The position numbers and the translations under genes are program-made. From Undaria pinnatifida (taxonomy: Eukaryota; Sar; Phaeophyceae; Laminariales; Alariaceae): a stretch of DNA of 64,000 bases. The DNA lies in NCBI GenBank assembly GCA_012845835.1, contig JABAKD010000020.1, positions 18,717,146 to 18,781,145 on the forward strand. Direction: 5' to 3'. Of this stretch, positions 30,881-40,613 are shown one piece after another. The notes beneath the pieces are model-generated. The model made no database searches. It saw nothing but the letters and a program-made list of their open reading frames with translations, and was not told where the DNA came from. Position 1 is the first letter of the stretch. Each line of letters opens with the position of its first letter.

Positions 30881-32265
30881 CCAGTAAAAGTAGATCGCTC
30901 TAATTCATCTTTTATTTTATTGCGTTTGGTGCTATTTAGTGTTTCTCATTTCGAGCGTGCTTGGTCCGCACGTCAACCTGATATAGGCTCAAAATCGTCA
31001 GTAGGAGTTGTACAAGTGAAGAACATGTATAACTTCGTCGGGTGAATACGCACATGAAAAAATAATATCTGATAAAATACTAATTGGGTACGCGCCAAAA
31101 ACAACGTACAACAACGATGGACAACCTACAAAAAGAAATAAACAAATAACGCGCGAGCGATTACGTGCTTTTCGTAGACGAATGTACACACTACGACATC
31201 TGCGAAAGGTTCCCTACGGCCGGCAACGAAGGTGGGGATACAACTTTGTTTAGGAAGCAAAATTAGACGGACACTCTTCTCAAACAAATTAAAAAAAAAA
31301 CTAGATAACGTACATGATGCATATGACCAGCCGAATTGCGACCGCGTAAATGATTGCGAGCTTAGTTAGTAGGCTTTGACCCAATAGGCCAAGGTTTTTT
31401 GCGCGACCTATTATGCAAGTAACTAGCCAAATTGCGGTTGTTTTGCTTGACGTTTGCAGGGCTTGAACGAATAAAATACGGGAAAGTGCGAGTAATTGTG
31501 AAGAATGCGATGCAAGAAGATTAGAAAGGCTGCAAGACAAACATGATACGTCCAGAAGAACGCGTGTTATACCAGTAGTAGATCGCTTTAATTCGTCTTT
31601 TATTTTATTTCGTTTAGTGCTGTTGAAATGTTTCTCATTTTGAGCGTGCTTGGTCCGCACGTCAACCTGATATAGATAGGCTCAAAACCGTTCTTTTGCG
31701 CGACCTTATTGCGCAAATAACTTCTGCAGGTAGAGGAGTTGTGAAGAATGTGTATAACTTCGTCGGGTGAATACGCACATGCAAAAATAACATCTGATAA
31801 AATATTAATTGGGTACGCGCCAAAAACAACGTACAACAACGATGGACAACCTACAGAAAGAAATAAACAAATAACGCGTGAGCGATGACGTGCTTTTCGT
31901 AGACGAATGTGCACACTACGGCATCTGCGAAAGGTTCCCTACGGCCGGCAACGAAGGTGGGGATACAACTTTGTTTAGGAAGCAAAATTAGACGGACACT
32001 CTTCTCAAACAAATTAAGAAAAACCTAGATAACGTACATGATGCAAATGACCAGCCGAATTGCGACCGCGTAGATAATTGCGAGCTTAGTTAGTAGGCTT
32101 TGACCCAATAGGCCAAGGTTTTTTGCGCGACCTATTATGCAAGTGACTAGCCAAATTGCGGTTGTTTTGCTTGACGTCTGCAGGGCTTGAACGAGTAAGA
32201 TACGGGAAAATGCGAGTAGTTGTGAAGAATGCGATGCAAGATTAGAAATGCTGCAAGATGAACAA
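30865..32265. repeat. Direct duplication of a ~700-bp block
   Basis: CGAGCGTGCTTGGTCCGCAC, AACTTCGTCGGGTGAATACG, GGTTCCCTACGGCCGGCAAC and TTTTTTGCGCGACCTATTAT each occur twice about 700-720 bp apart in the same order. Copies are highly similar but differ by small indels. No gene is supported. Confidence 0.88.
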
Positions 32266-32430
32266 GCCTCGGCCTCAGTATGCGATTCGCGGAACTGGAA
32301 TTCTCGGTCAAATAGCTTCGTTCGAGCGCCATCTTCGGGGGGCGGCTCCAACGTCCCTCGCCCTGACGTATCCGTCCCACACCTCAACGTGAACGCGGAT
32401 AGAGCCTGACCGAGACAAGCGAGAAGTGCG
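32265..32430 (+). repeat. Dispersed repeat R4, copy 2
   Basis: Repeats GCGATTCGCGGAACTGGAAT, the GGGGGGCGGCTCCAACG box and GTGAACGCGGAT from 29,680-29,830. Confidence 0.75.
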
Positions 32431-32614
32431 CTTTATTTTTGAATTTGGGCGGTATACACCCAAGCTATTCTTGAATCTTGGCATATGTAGGGCGTGAACA
32501 AATAAATAAGGGACAACATTTCCAAATTGGCATCTAAATTACTTCCCGACGATGCTTTTCTCATGGCCGCCTCCAAGCGCACGCCCTATCGTAGCTACTA
32601 CTGCTGTGTGTCGC

Positions 32615-32740
32615 TTCCTTTCGGCTCAGCGGGTATAGTGCTATATAACCAACGAATGATGTGTCGTGAGTACGATTCTCACCCACATCATATTTGGTAT
32701 TCAGGAGCGTGCCCGCTGGAGACGTTATGAATGGTTATGA
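32615..32740 (+). repeat. tRNA-derived SINE-like unit, copy 1
   Basis: An A-box-like segment (CGGCTCAGCGGGTATAGTGC, 32,622-32,640) is followed 26 nt later by a T-arm-like hairpin (32,666-32,682: stems GTGAG/CTCAC, loop TACGATT). The whole is embedded in an 8-bp outer pair ATGATGTG/CACATCAT. A unique tail with GCGTGC/GCGCGCT follows. A second copy at 32,905-33,002 shares head and tail, supporting a SINE family. Confidence 0.55.
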
Positions 32741-32904
32741 TAGTTGTTACCTGGTAGTGTTCTCCTGAGTACGAATAACTGTAGTACGTGCAGCGAGGAT
32801 GGCTTCGGAAATCGCTCTTACGCAGTCGGTGATAATTAATTAACGAGCTGGAAAACAGATTTGGTTGTGTTTGTTCATAACCCACTCATGTGAGTGTTAC
32901 TGAA

Positions 32905-33002
32905 TCAAGTGACAGCAGTGAGTAGTGCTATGTGTCGTGCGTTCGATTCTTACCGACTTCATATTTGTCTCTTTTAAGCGTGCGCGCTGACATATGAATG
33001 AC
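32905..33002 (+). repeat. tRNA-derived SINE-like unit, copy 2 (internal 16-nt deletion)
   Basis: GACAGCAGTGAGTAGTGCT (A-box-like) is followed directly by ATGTGTCG and GCGTTCGATTCT (B-box GTTCGATTC), then TCATATTTG and a GCGTGCGCGCTG tail as in copy 1. Relative to copy 1, the 16 nt between the A block and ATGTGTCG are missing. Confidence 0.55.
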
Positions 33003-33032
33003 TATTTTGGTAGTTTAGCATATATATGTAGT

Positions 33033-33091
33033 AGCACTACCCACTGAGCTACTGAGTCAAGCGATCAAGTATAGCTCAGTGGGCGGTGCTG
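33033..33091. repeat. Inverted pair of tRNA-like 5' halves
   Basis: AGCACTACCCACTGAGCTA (33,033-33,051) and its near reverse complement, TATAGCTCAGTGGGCGGTGCT (33,070-33,090), flank an 18-nt spacer. TAGCTCAGTGGG is a classical tRNA D-arm/A-box phrase, so two SINE heads or tRNA fragments sit head to head. Confidence 0.6.
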
Positions 33092-33094
33092 TAG

Positions 33095-33547
33095 CATTTC
33101 TCGGTCAATTCACTTTGTTCGAAGGCCGCCGTCCAAGCGAGAAGCGCGCAAAATTTTGTATTTTGAACGGTACTCTCCAGTTATTCTTCGGATCTTGATG
33201 TATGGAGAGGTTGATGAAATGAACTTGCCAAGACATTACTTCCAAATAGGCATAATATTTTGTCCCAAAAAAATAGTAAAACTACTGTAAAAAATCCGCA
33301 TGGTACTGCGGTAGGGATCATAGTAGTGCATTTGTTTATTGAATTTCGGTAGGTACACGTGCATACATGGATATCGACGTGGCAAGCGCACGCATGAATG
33401 AACGAGGAGGAAGTAGTAGTGATTACGATTTGCTGCGCCAGGAAAAGCCACACAGCAGCATTGCGAGTGGCTGCGTCCCCGGGGCCTCGGGGGTTGTATT
33501 ATATACAAGTTCCCCCTCCTGTTGTTGAGCTGCGCCACACGAAGGTG
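33095..33547. other. R4 fragment, then no supported gene
   Basis: 33,095-33,180 is a diverged R4 fragment (TTTCTCGGTCAATTCACTTTG, then AAGCGAGAAGCGCGCAAAAT). The rest up to the TRIM shows only short frames. Confidence 0.5.
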
Positions 33548-33551
33548 GTGG
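33548..33551. other. Target-site duplication GTGG (left)
   Basis: Repeated at 34,808-34,811 directly after the 3' LTR. Confidence 0.7.
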
Positions 33552-34070
33552 TGTGAAGGTGTCGTGGTGCCGGAAGGTGGGAGGGAAGGGACGCAGGGGT
33601 ATCAGCTTCGCTTGGAGACAGCACCGGTTCTTCTTTATAGATTTCTCATTATTGGCGTTGAGCTGTGACAAGCTCGAGGAGACAGGAAGAGGAGAAGGAG
33701 GACGAGGAGAAGGAGGAGCAGGAGGAGGAGTGAGAGTACGGGGGTGGCGTGAAGCTCACAGAGTTCGCTTCACCCCAGCATTGCTGCTGTGCTCTCTTCC
33801 GAGCCTTTACCTATGGAACGTTCAAGGAACGTTCTCCCAGATGATCTATATTCCCATGAGCGCCTAACGCGCTTACTTCTATCTACCTTGTCCAGAGGAA
33901 GAACGTTCCGTTACCGAGAACGCTCTTGTGGTATAAGCTAGCTAGATTCTACGGGTCATCCGCTCCACTTAGAATATTCCGTTCATGAGAATCTTCTTGT
34001 GGCCAATAGACCATGACTCTGCGGACTATCTTACCGAATCTATTGCCAGATATACTGACACTCTATTACA
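33552..34070 (+). mobile_element. TRIM 5' LTR (519 bp)
   Basis: Starts TGTGAAGGTGTCG, ends CTCTATTACA. It matches 34,289-34,807 at equal length with few substitutions. It has a GA-rich block (33,680-33,730), several GAACGTTC boxes and AGCTAGCT. A 104-codon frame inside is present in both LTRs but has the look of chance. Confidence 0.9.
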
Positions 34071-34288
34071 TTAGCCCACCCTGAATAGTCGTAGACGCAG
34101 ATCACCTGCCCATCAAAGGATGTCAACAAAACATCCAAAATTGGAAATGGGATCGAAGATGCGGCTATTCGAAACAAACGAAAATGAGGCTATAGATTCC
34201 CCCACACCTCGTAATAGTGAGGCTTAAACGCCTCATTGCAAGATATACAACCCTATGATGGAGCTCACATCCTGCCGACGACGCCACT
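34071..34288 (+). mobile_element. TRIM internal region (218 bp)
   Basis: Begins with TTAGCCCACCCTGAATAG, includes the GATCGAAGATGCGG leader phrase and the ATACAACCCT, ATG, GAGCTCAC start-codon context, then jumps to CTGCCGACGACGCCACT at the 3' LTR. It is thus the leader of a longer element (compare 5,275-5,495) fused at its gag start to the last ~17 bases before the 3' LTR. All protein-coding sequence is gone. Confidence 0.85.
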
Positions 34289-34807
34289 TGTGAAGGTGTC
34301 GTGGTGCCGGAAGGTGGGAGGGAAGGGACGCAGGGGTATCAGCTTCGCTTGGAGACAGCACCGGTTCTTCTTTATAGATTTCTCATTATTGGCGTTGAGC
34401 TGTGACAAGCTCGAGGAGACAGGAAGAGGAGAAGGAGGACGAGGAGAAGGAGGAGAAGGAGGAGGAGTGAGAGCACGGGGGTGGCGTGAAGCTCACAGAG
34501 TTCGCTTCACCCCAGCATTGCTGCTGTGCTCTCTTCCGGGCCTTTACCTATGGAACGTACAAGGAACGTTCTCTCAGATGTTCTATATTCCCATGAGCGC
34601 CTAACGCGCTTACTTCTATCTATCTTGTCCAGAGGAAGAACGTTCCGTTACCGAGAACGCTCTTGTGGTGTAAGCTAGCTAGATTCTACGGGTCATCCAC
34701 TCCACTTAGAATATTCCGTTCATGAGAATCTTCTTGTGGCCAATAGACCATGACTCTGCGGACTATCTTACCGAATCTATTGCCAGATATACTGACACTC
34801 TATTACT
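34289..34807 (+). mobile_element. TRIM 3' LTR (519 bp)
   Basis: Same length as the 5' LTR. The terminal A is T here (34,807). Flanked by GTGG at 34,808-34,811. The pair, the tiny interior and the duplications define a complete terminal-repeat retrotransposon in miniature, 1,256 bp long. Confidence 0.9.
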
Positions 34808-34811
34808 GTGG

Positions 34812-35220
34812 TAAGTAGACAGTAGGATGGCGTGCGTTGTTGTTGCTTGTCGTCCCTGACTCCGTTGCTGTGATCGTTTGCCGATCAAGCGCAAGCGGTC
34901 GTGTGTTGGTACGTAACGGACAAATAAGTTTGTGTTGCTGCGTACTTGACGTGCTCCTTGTTGCTGCTGATTGCTGATTGATCATCTCTTCTAGCGATTT
35001 TTGCTTTTTTTTGGCACACTTCTACTTTCCAGCTTCTGGACATACAAGCCGTGGTCACAGGTGTCGTCCTTCCCTTTCCCCCCCGGTTATTGCCTTTATT
35101 TTTTTGGCTCATAGGGTTCAGCACCCACTGATCGTCGATTTTTCATCGAATGTTGCTAACTCACGCTCTCGCGCTTTCCGCAAGTCAATTAGTGCACAAG
35201 ACGAAAAGTTGTACGAGTAC
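34812..35220. other. No supported gene
   Basis: Short frames only. The sequence is moderately AT-rich with no repeat found elsewhere in the window. Confidence 0.5.
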
Positions 35221-35221
35221 G

Positions 35222-35296
35222 CACTCGGGGGGATTCAAACTCACGAAGCTGACCTATACCAGGCTCGGGGATATAACCTGATACGCCACCGGGGCA
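35222..35296 (-). repeat. tRNA-like sequence with A and B boxes (degraded)
   Basis: On the minus strand GGTGGCGTATCAGG (A-box-like, 35,290-35,277) and GTGAGTTTGAATCCCC (B-box-like, 35,244-35,229) are correctly ordered and spaced for a tRNA or SINE head. I cannot fold a convincing acceptor or anticodon stem, so a functional tRNA is unlikely. A second A-box-like phrase, GGTCTAGTGGGGTTA, lies on the plus strand at 35,326-35,340. Confidence 0.35.
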
Positions 35297-35340
35297 GTGA
35301 GTGATATAGAGCCGGTCGCCCCGGGGGTCTAGTGGGGTTA

Positions 35341-36130
35341 CACTCGAATACTACTACTATTAATACTAGCGTTGGTCCTTGAGCTAAATAACCACCGTTG
35401 TGAGCTTTGTTGGCTTTATTTATTTGCAGAAAAATGGCAAAAAAAAGGATCAATTAACTGCTGAAATCGCCAAGCAGCGTGGGTAGGTACAAATCGACGC
35501 GAATCGAAGAAGGAAGAAAACGCTGAATTCTTCTCGCGATAAAAATTAGGGCAGGTGCCGTAGTGGGGAGGGGGGAGGGGAGCCCGCTATATGACCCCGG
35601 ATCTAAGTTATACTACTGGGAGGGCTCGAGAGTAATGCGAGCATCACAATAAATGGGATGGGAAAAAGAAAAGAAATGAAGTGTATTACTGCTGCTGTAT
35701 TAGTACGATATCCAAGCCAGTTGCACCGATCGACTCGATCTGGACTAACTGCTGTTGTATTATGCAAAAAGGTCCATGTATAACTTCTCTAATCACGCAC
35801 AGCGGACATGGTTAGTCACCTTACTGGCCCCGGATGCTTAGTCGAGTAAAACCATCATAAGAAACGCACTCGACACGTTTCGTCGCCAGACTAGATGGTC
35901 AGTCGGCGTGTGCTCGGATTTACCGATCGAAATCTGATGAATGAAGCTCGGAATCGGATTCACTTAAAAAACGGTAGCTACTAATAGTAGTACATTGTTA
36001 TGATTGTTAGTCTATATCGAACTCTTGTCATTACCTTACATACTGTACGCGCAGGCTATGATTGTATGTGGTGACTTTTTTTACCCTACCAAGTATTGAA
36101 TCGAACAATTCGAAGTGCTGCCCTGCCCTA
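35341..36130. other. No supported gene
   Basis: Contains a G-rich stretch at 35,562-35,582 and short frames. Nothing recognised. Confidence 0.5.
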
Positions 36131-36136
36131 CCCGAA

Positions 36137-36173
36137 GCATGGGTGCCGGCATGGCGTATGCCGGCACCCATGC
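36137..36173. repeat. Perfect 16-bp hairpin
   Basis: GCATGGGTGCCGGCAT, loop GGCGT, and the exact reverse complement. No protein frame or known RNA family explains it. Confidence 0.85.
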
Positions 36174-37338
36174 GGAGCCCTTGTAATACAAATAAGATCA
36201 TACCGTGTGCTGAACATGTATGAGATCGGCAATCCATTGAGCACATGACAGCACCAGGACACAGCGAGCAGCGCATTCCTCAGGGAAAAAGACGGGGTGG
36301 GGATTTAGGTTGAGGCGTGGGCTACCCCGATTCTACAAAAAAAATCAGATAATCTAGATCGTGATCTGTCCAATGTGTGCTTCCAGGGAGGTTGAGGTCC
36401 GAGCAGCGTATACACCTAGCGGGGGCGGAGAGGGTGAGTGCAAGAGAGCGCATGAAATTGCTCGATCCACAGGGCCCAAGTTGAGAGGAGAGCGCGGGAA
36501 CCGTGGTATATAGACGAGCACCTGGAACTGTTGTATTGTGCCTTGTGTATGTGCTATCACGACTTGGGTGTAGCCCTACCCACTACCAAGATGTGATGAC
36601 GCTTTGATTGCGGGCGATGCGATAATTGACCATTGTTTAGTTGACTATGCTTTGACGGCTCATGTAAATCCTTTTCATGATCATACAGTGGATCCAACAG
36701 AGGTGCAGTGACATGGTACATGCGGCAACAGGAAAACACAGCATATATGTGCCCTTCGTGAATCCCCAAGGTAGGTCCTATTGCTGCTAGTAATACTTGC
36801 ATATGTGACCGCGAAACACTAATATAGAGCCTTGTGGTAGCCAACTACGAGCCTACGGTACTGCAATCGTTGGGCGTTTATTTTACAGAGGGTCGGGGGA
36901 ATACTCCCTCCGGACCGTTGCCGACGCAAAACGCAAGCTGCTGACCAAAAAGTACCCATATACTAGCTCGTGTCTCCCCCCTCCTCAAAAACACTCGCCA
37001 GCGCCCGAATGCCTTGTCACTTGAAATACACCGGTCGGCACCCGAATGGGTTGTACTTGTGTTCCGGTTTTCCACGGGTCGGATCATTATTGGAGCCTGT
37101 AACCTCAAACTACTCGCAGGCGCGACAACACCAAACGCGCACGAAAAAGGCGTCGAAAAAAACTACATGGCATTCGGGGTACGGGACAAATATATTGTGG
37201 CTAGCGGGACAAAACAGGGTGGGATGGGACGGAGTGGTGACTTTGAAGCCAGGATTCATGACGGGAAGGGATGGGACGTTTACCTGGAAAGTACTATATA
37301 CGCATCGTCTACAGATCTAGCGCGTGCAAAACATGCCA
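36174..37338. other. No supported gene; would be intron if the 37.3-kb gene continues
   Basis: Frames of up to 172 codons exist on the plus strand (37,014-37,532) but overlap the well-supported minus-strand exon and show no domain. On the minus strand this follows the GTAAGT donor at 37,344-37,339, so it may be intron. Confidence 0.45.
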
Positions 37339-37344
37339 ACTTAC

Positions 37345-37489
37345 CCTCTGATGGGGAGAGGTCCCGCTGTTGCATCGATGGTAGCCTCTTCCTGCGAGGG
37401 GTAGAATCCCACCAGCTCCCGGATCGGCATGTCACCCTTTTTCAGCTGCGTGCTAAAGACAAGTTGCCAACTGCCCTCCACATCTTCCG
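37345..37489 (-). CDS. Internal exon, PAP-fibrillin/lipocalin-like protein
   Basis: Bounded on the minus strand by a pyrimidine-rich 3' splice site ending TTGCGCACAG and a canonical GTAAGT donor. It encodes EDVEGSWQLVFSTQLKKGDM, PIRELVGFYPSQEEATID and ATAGPLPIR. The GSWQLVFST phrase followed by a short-strand pattern resembles the first strands of the plastid lipid-associated/fibrillin fold. Phase 1 in and phase 2 out. A longer frame (37,341-38,234) only reads through introns. Downstream coding strands with matching character occur at 11,440-11,917 on the same strand, about 25 kb away. Function by family would be plastid lipid or hydrophobic-ligand binding. Confidence 0.55.
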
Positions 37490-37852
37490 CTGTGCGCAAG
37501 GGGAGGCGGTGCGAGAGCAGAAAGAAGGTTGAGTTGATGCTGGTCGGGATTTGATACTTGTTTTTGCTCTCGTGATGATGGTGATGTTGTAGCAGTAGTT
37601 CCTTGTTCGCTATCGTTACCATTGATAGTGTCACCGCTGCCATTGCTGCAAATGCTCGTAGTGCGGGTAGTAATCGTTGGATTCTAGATGAACACTCGTA
37701 GGAGACTTCGTTCTCGACAAAAGCAACGACGTAGGCGATCAGCTCATACCAGCACGTGATTACGACTGCACGCGCTACCGAAGCACAGACGAACGCGCAT
37801 CGCTTGTCATATGTTGTCATACGCGACGCCTCAGCCGGCCGAGGCACCGTAC

Positions 37853-37923
37853 CTGAAACGGCTGCCGGGGGACCGCTATCTTCCGCCAAATTCTGAGCCC
37901 CTCGGACACCTCTTCCACCGCAA
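37853..37923 (-). CDS. Candidate upstream exon of the 37.3-kb gene
   Basis: The minus-strand sequence ends GTTTCAG before GTACGG, a plausible donor. The frame RGVRGAQNLAEDSGPPAAVS joins in the correct phase to the next exon across a 363-bp intron. The 5' border (GTGCGCAG at about 37,924) is weak and the true start is unknown. Just upstream (37,960-38,115) is a CAGCAAAA/CAGCGAA minisatellite. Confidence 0.4.
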
Positions 37924-37954
37924 CTGCGCACCGTCAAGCAAAAGGTTGTTGCCG

Positions 37955-38118
37955 CGACGAAATAGCAATGCAGCGAACCAGTAAAGCGGGAAATCAGCAA
38001 AACAGCGAACCAAGCGAAGTGGGCGGTGCAGCAAAGCACCAAAACAGCGAAAAGCAAAACAGCAAAACAGCAAAGCAGCGAAAAGCGGCGAAGCACCAAA
38101 GTAGCGAAAAACAGCGAA
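37955..38118. repeat. CAGCRAA-type minisatellite
   Basis: Imperfect units of AAAACAGCGAA/AGCAAAACAGC recur a dozen or more times. On the minus strand it yields a hydrophobic low-complexity frame that I do not regard as a gene. Confidence 0.7.
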
Positions 38119-40313
38119 TACGCGTAGCAGAGGGTTAGACGATACAGTCCACCTCGGTCATCCCCGTCTGTAGGTAGGCTGTCTGTACGGGGCATATTAC
38201 AGACAAATCCAACGGAGGCAAGCACGACGGGCACCGGTGGACAATTAGCCTACTGGACGGATCAGGCCTACGCAGTCCTCTCAGCGAGCAGGCGTAAAAC
38301 CAGCTTGCCGAGCGTATGTGATGAAACAGCGCCTCCTATTAATAGAACACCACGACGATGGGGCAATACGCGGTAGAGCACAACGATGCTTGAAGAGTGG
38401 CGTCAAGATGTACCCCAATAGCAGTGCTTGGCACAAGAACGCTTAAGAACGGAGAAAGCGCATACCATTGGGCACCGTACTATTACGTCAGACGTGTCCT
38501 TTGCCACATGCAACACGCCATCGAGCAAAGCGGATTCATTCCACGAGCGCACGTGCCTTACCCGCCCTCCCCCGCGGAAGACGCCCATATTCGCCTGTGC
38601 TCGAACGCTCCCCTCCTTTTCGCAAGCATAACGGTCCATAGAGATGCAACGCTGCCGGCACACTAATTACCCTTGTGAGACTACAGACGGAAACAGTAGA
38701 AAAAAAATGACGATGGTAGCATCGACTGCACGAATCAACCCGGGTTGCTGGAGTAGGGGATGTTTCCGAAGAGCAACGAAAGCAGATGTACGACACATTG
38801 CGCAACATAGCCATACTCGGACTGCTGCACGCTCTTCGTGGAAGGATTATCACACTGCACTTCTCAAGTTTTAGGTCGATATACAACGGTCTCAACGCGG
38901 AACACGGGGGCAAGCACCCCCGCCACCTCCGCCGGAGGCGAAATATTTTCACGGCTCTCTCACGGAGAGAAGCATATCGGCTAGCGATCGCCGTCAGCTA
39001 AATCAGCGCCCCGCCCCCCCGTCGGGGAAGTGTTGCCGAAGGTGCTCCCGGAAAAAAATCTACTGGAGGCGCCACTGGAGGCATGCCCCCCGCTGTGTGT
39101 TTTCATGATACACAAAAAAAGCGTGACAATCAAGCGTTAAGCTTCACTCAAGTTTTAAACTGAAAACAACGAGTACTCTACCTCTCTCAGCCCATAATGG
39201 CGGACAGCAAATACACGAGACCAACACCCCGACCTCTTTATCACGACAAACCGCGCAACGCTTTGGCTGGGACGTGATAATTACACAGATGGGTCTAGAA
39301 CAAAGTATACAAAACTGGTGCTTTTGTTTGATTTTTCAAGTCTCGCCTTGATTTACAAAAAAAAAATAGCCCCAACCCCAGTCCTGACCCATGAAAAGCT
39401 TCAGAACGAGAAAAAACATCAACTATTAATATGTATTACTTGGTTCTAGACTGTGTCATTTTAAATCACACAAACGTCTGGGAAATCACCATTTACCATC
39501 TTCCCGATCACCCAGAAAGCTCCAAGAACGGCTAGCGTCGATGTTCAGTTCGATTTGTTTCCGCCCGAAGACTCAAAGCGGTTAACTCGCGGGTCAGTGC
39601 AATGGCACGCGGATTGTGAATGCTCCAACACCTACCGAACACGACAGTGCGTAATGCACCCCCTCGGAAAAAAAATCACGATGATTTTCTCGACGACCGG
39701 TACATAGAGTGCAAACGCCAAGCGACACGCCTACGGGAATAGGTCGGCAGGATCTTCCGAGAGCTGCCATTTCCGATGTTTGTGCACCCCTGATTTCGGA
39801 GGAATTCGGCTCGAAAACTCATCCCGGCGGGTATGTTCTACACTGTCCTATACGGTAGAACCACGGGATGGAAGAACCCCCATTCCTACTGCCCACGCCA
39901 AGCACACCTTTCCGAGTGTCCACCGCTGCCCTCAGCACCGTGTCTGGCTCGTCCGAATCAAGCTCCGACCCCGTCCCCGTCTCCGTCCCCGCGTAAAGAA
40001 CGCCTTCCCGCCAACGGACGCGTCCATGATCGCAGTGGCGCATGGGTGACCATGCACCTTGATGCATGAGGGAAGACGACGAGGGCAGTGGTCCTGGTGT
40101 GCCGAAGGATAGGGGTGCGTTGAGGTTGGGGGATATTTGCGCGTGAGAAGTACTGTCGCGGTGCATACGAGCCGGTCATGGTTTTGGACGCGTTTTTTGC
40201 AGAGATACACATTATTGTGTTTTTTTAAGCATTTCACCCCAGTGATGTCATTCGGGGGCAGTCATCGGTATATGTATATTTATATGTATAATTGTGATTT
40301 TTTTTTCCCTTAG
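38119..40313. other. No firm gene
   Basis: Frames of up to ~138 codons lie on both strands around 38,400-39,000 and 39,780-40,170 without recognisable domains. A GCTCCGACCCC then CGTCCCCGTCTCC tract (39,960-39,995) is low complexity. Any exon here would need transcript support. Confidence 0.4.
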
Positions 40314-40470
40314 GGCACATCTCTTCGTGCTCGCACCTTTGTCCGAAACGTCGGGTGAGGTGGGCACAATTCGACCGTCGGGCTCACGTTGCCGGAGATT
40401 TGGGCGCGATCCGTGCAGTGTGTCGCGCGTGGCAAGCCTTTCAAACTTTTTTGGCCTTGGGCACACTTAA
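40314..40470 (+). CDS. Candidate terminal exon, unknown protein
   Basis: A very strong 3' splice site (TTTTTTTTTCCCTTAG at 40,298-40,313) precedes a 52-codon frame beginning AHLFVLAPLSETSGEVGTIR and ending NFFGLGHT before a TAA. Phase 1 at the acceptor. No upstream exon could be assigned with confidence and the family is not recognised. Confidence 0.28.
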
Positions 40471-40613
40471 GGCAAATCCCCGGGTTTCCGCAACATCCCC
40501 GGGGATTGAGTTTCTGCATCCCCTATCCCCGCGTACGCACGCAAGATTTGGATGCAAACCGGGCTTTTCTGCTCGCAGAGGGTACACGTTTCTTTACAGC
40601 TTTTTGCACAGAG

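Noticed and set aside
33553-34604. 104- and 122-codon frames in the TRIM LTRs as genes
   Set aside because: They occur because the LTR is duplicated. Composition follows the GA-rich tract, and the start of the second frame is in the leader.
35222-35296. Functional tRNA gene
   Set aside because: A and B boxes are present, but acceptor, D and T stems do not pair convincingly. Reported only as tRNA-like.
37341-38234. Single 297-codon minus-strand gene
   Set aside because: The frame runs through a GTACGG donor, a pyrimidine-rich acceptor and a GTAAGT donor. A spliced model with two exons explains it better.
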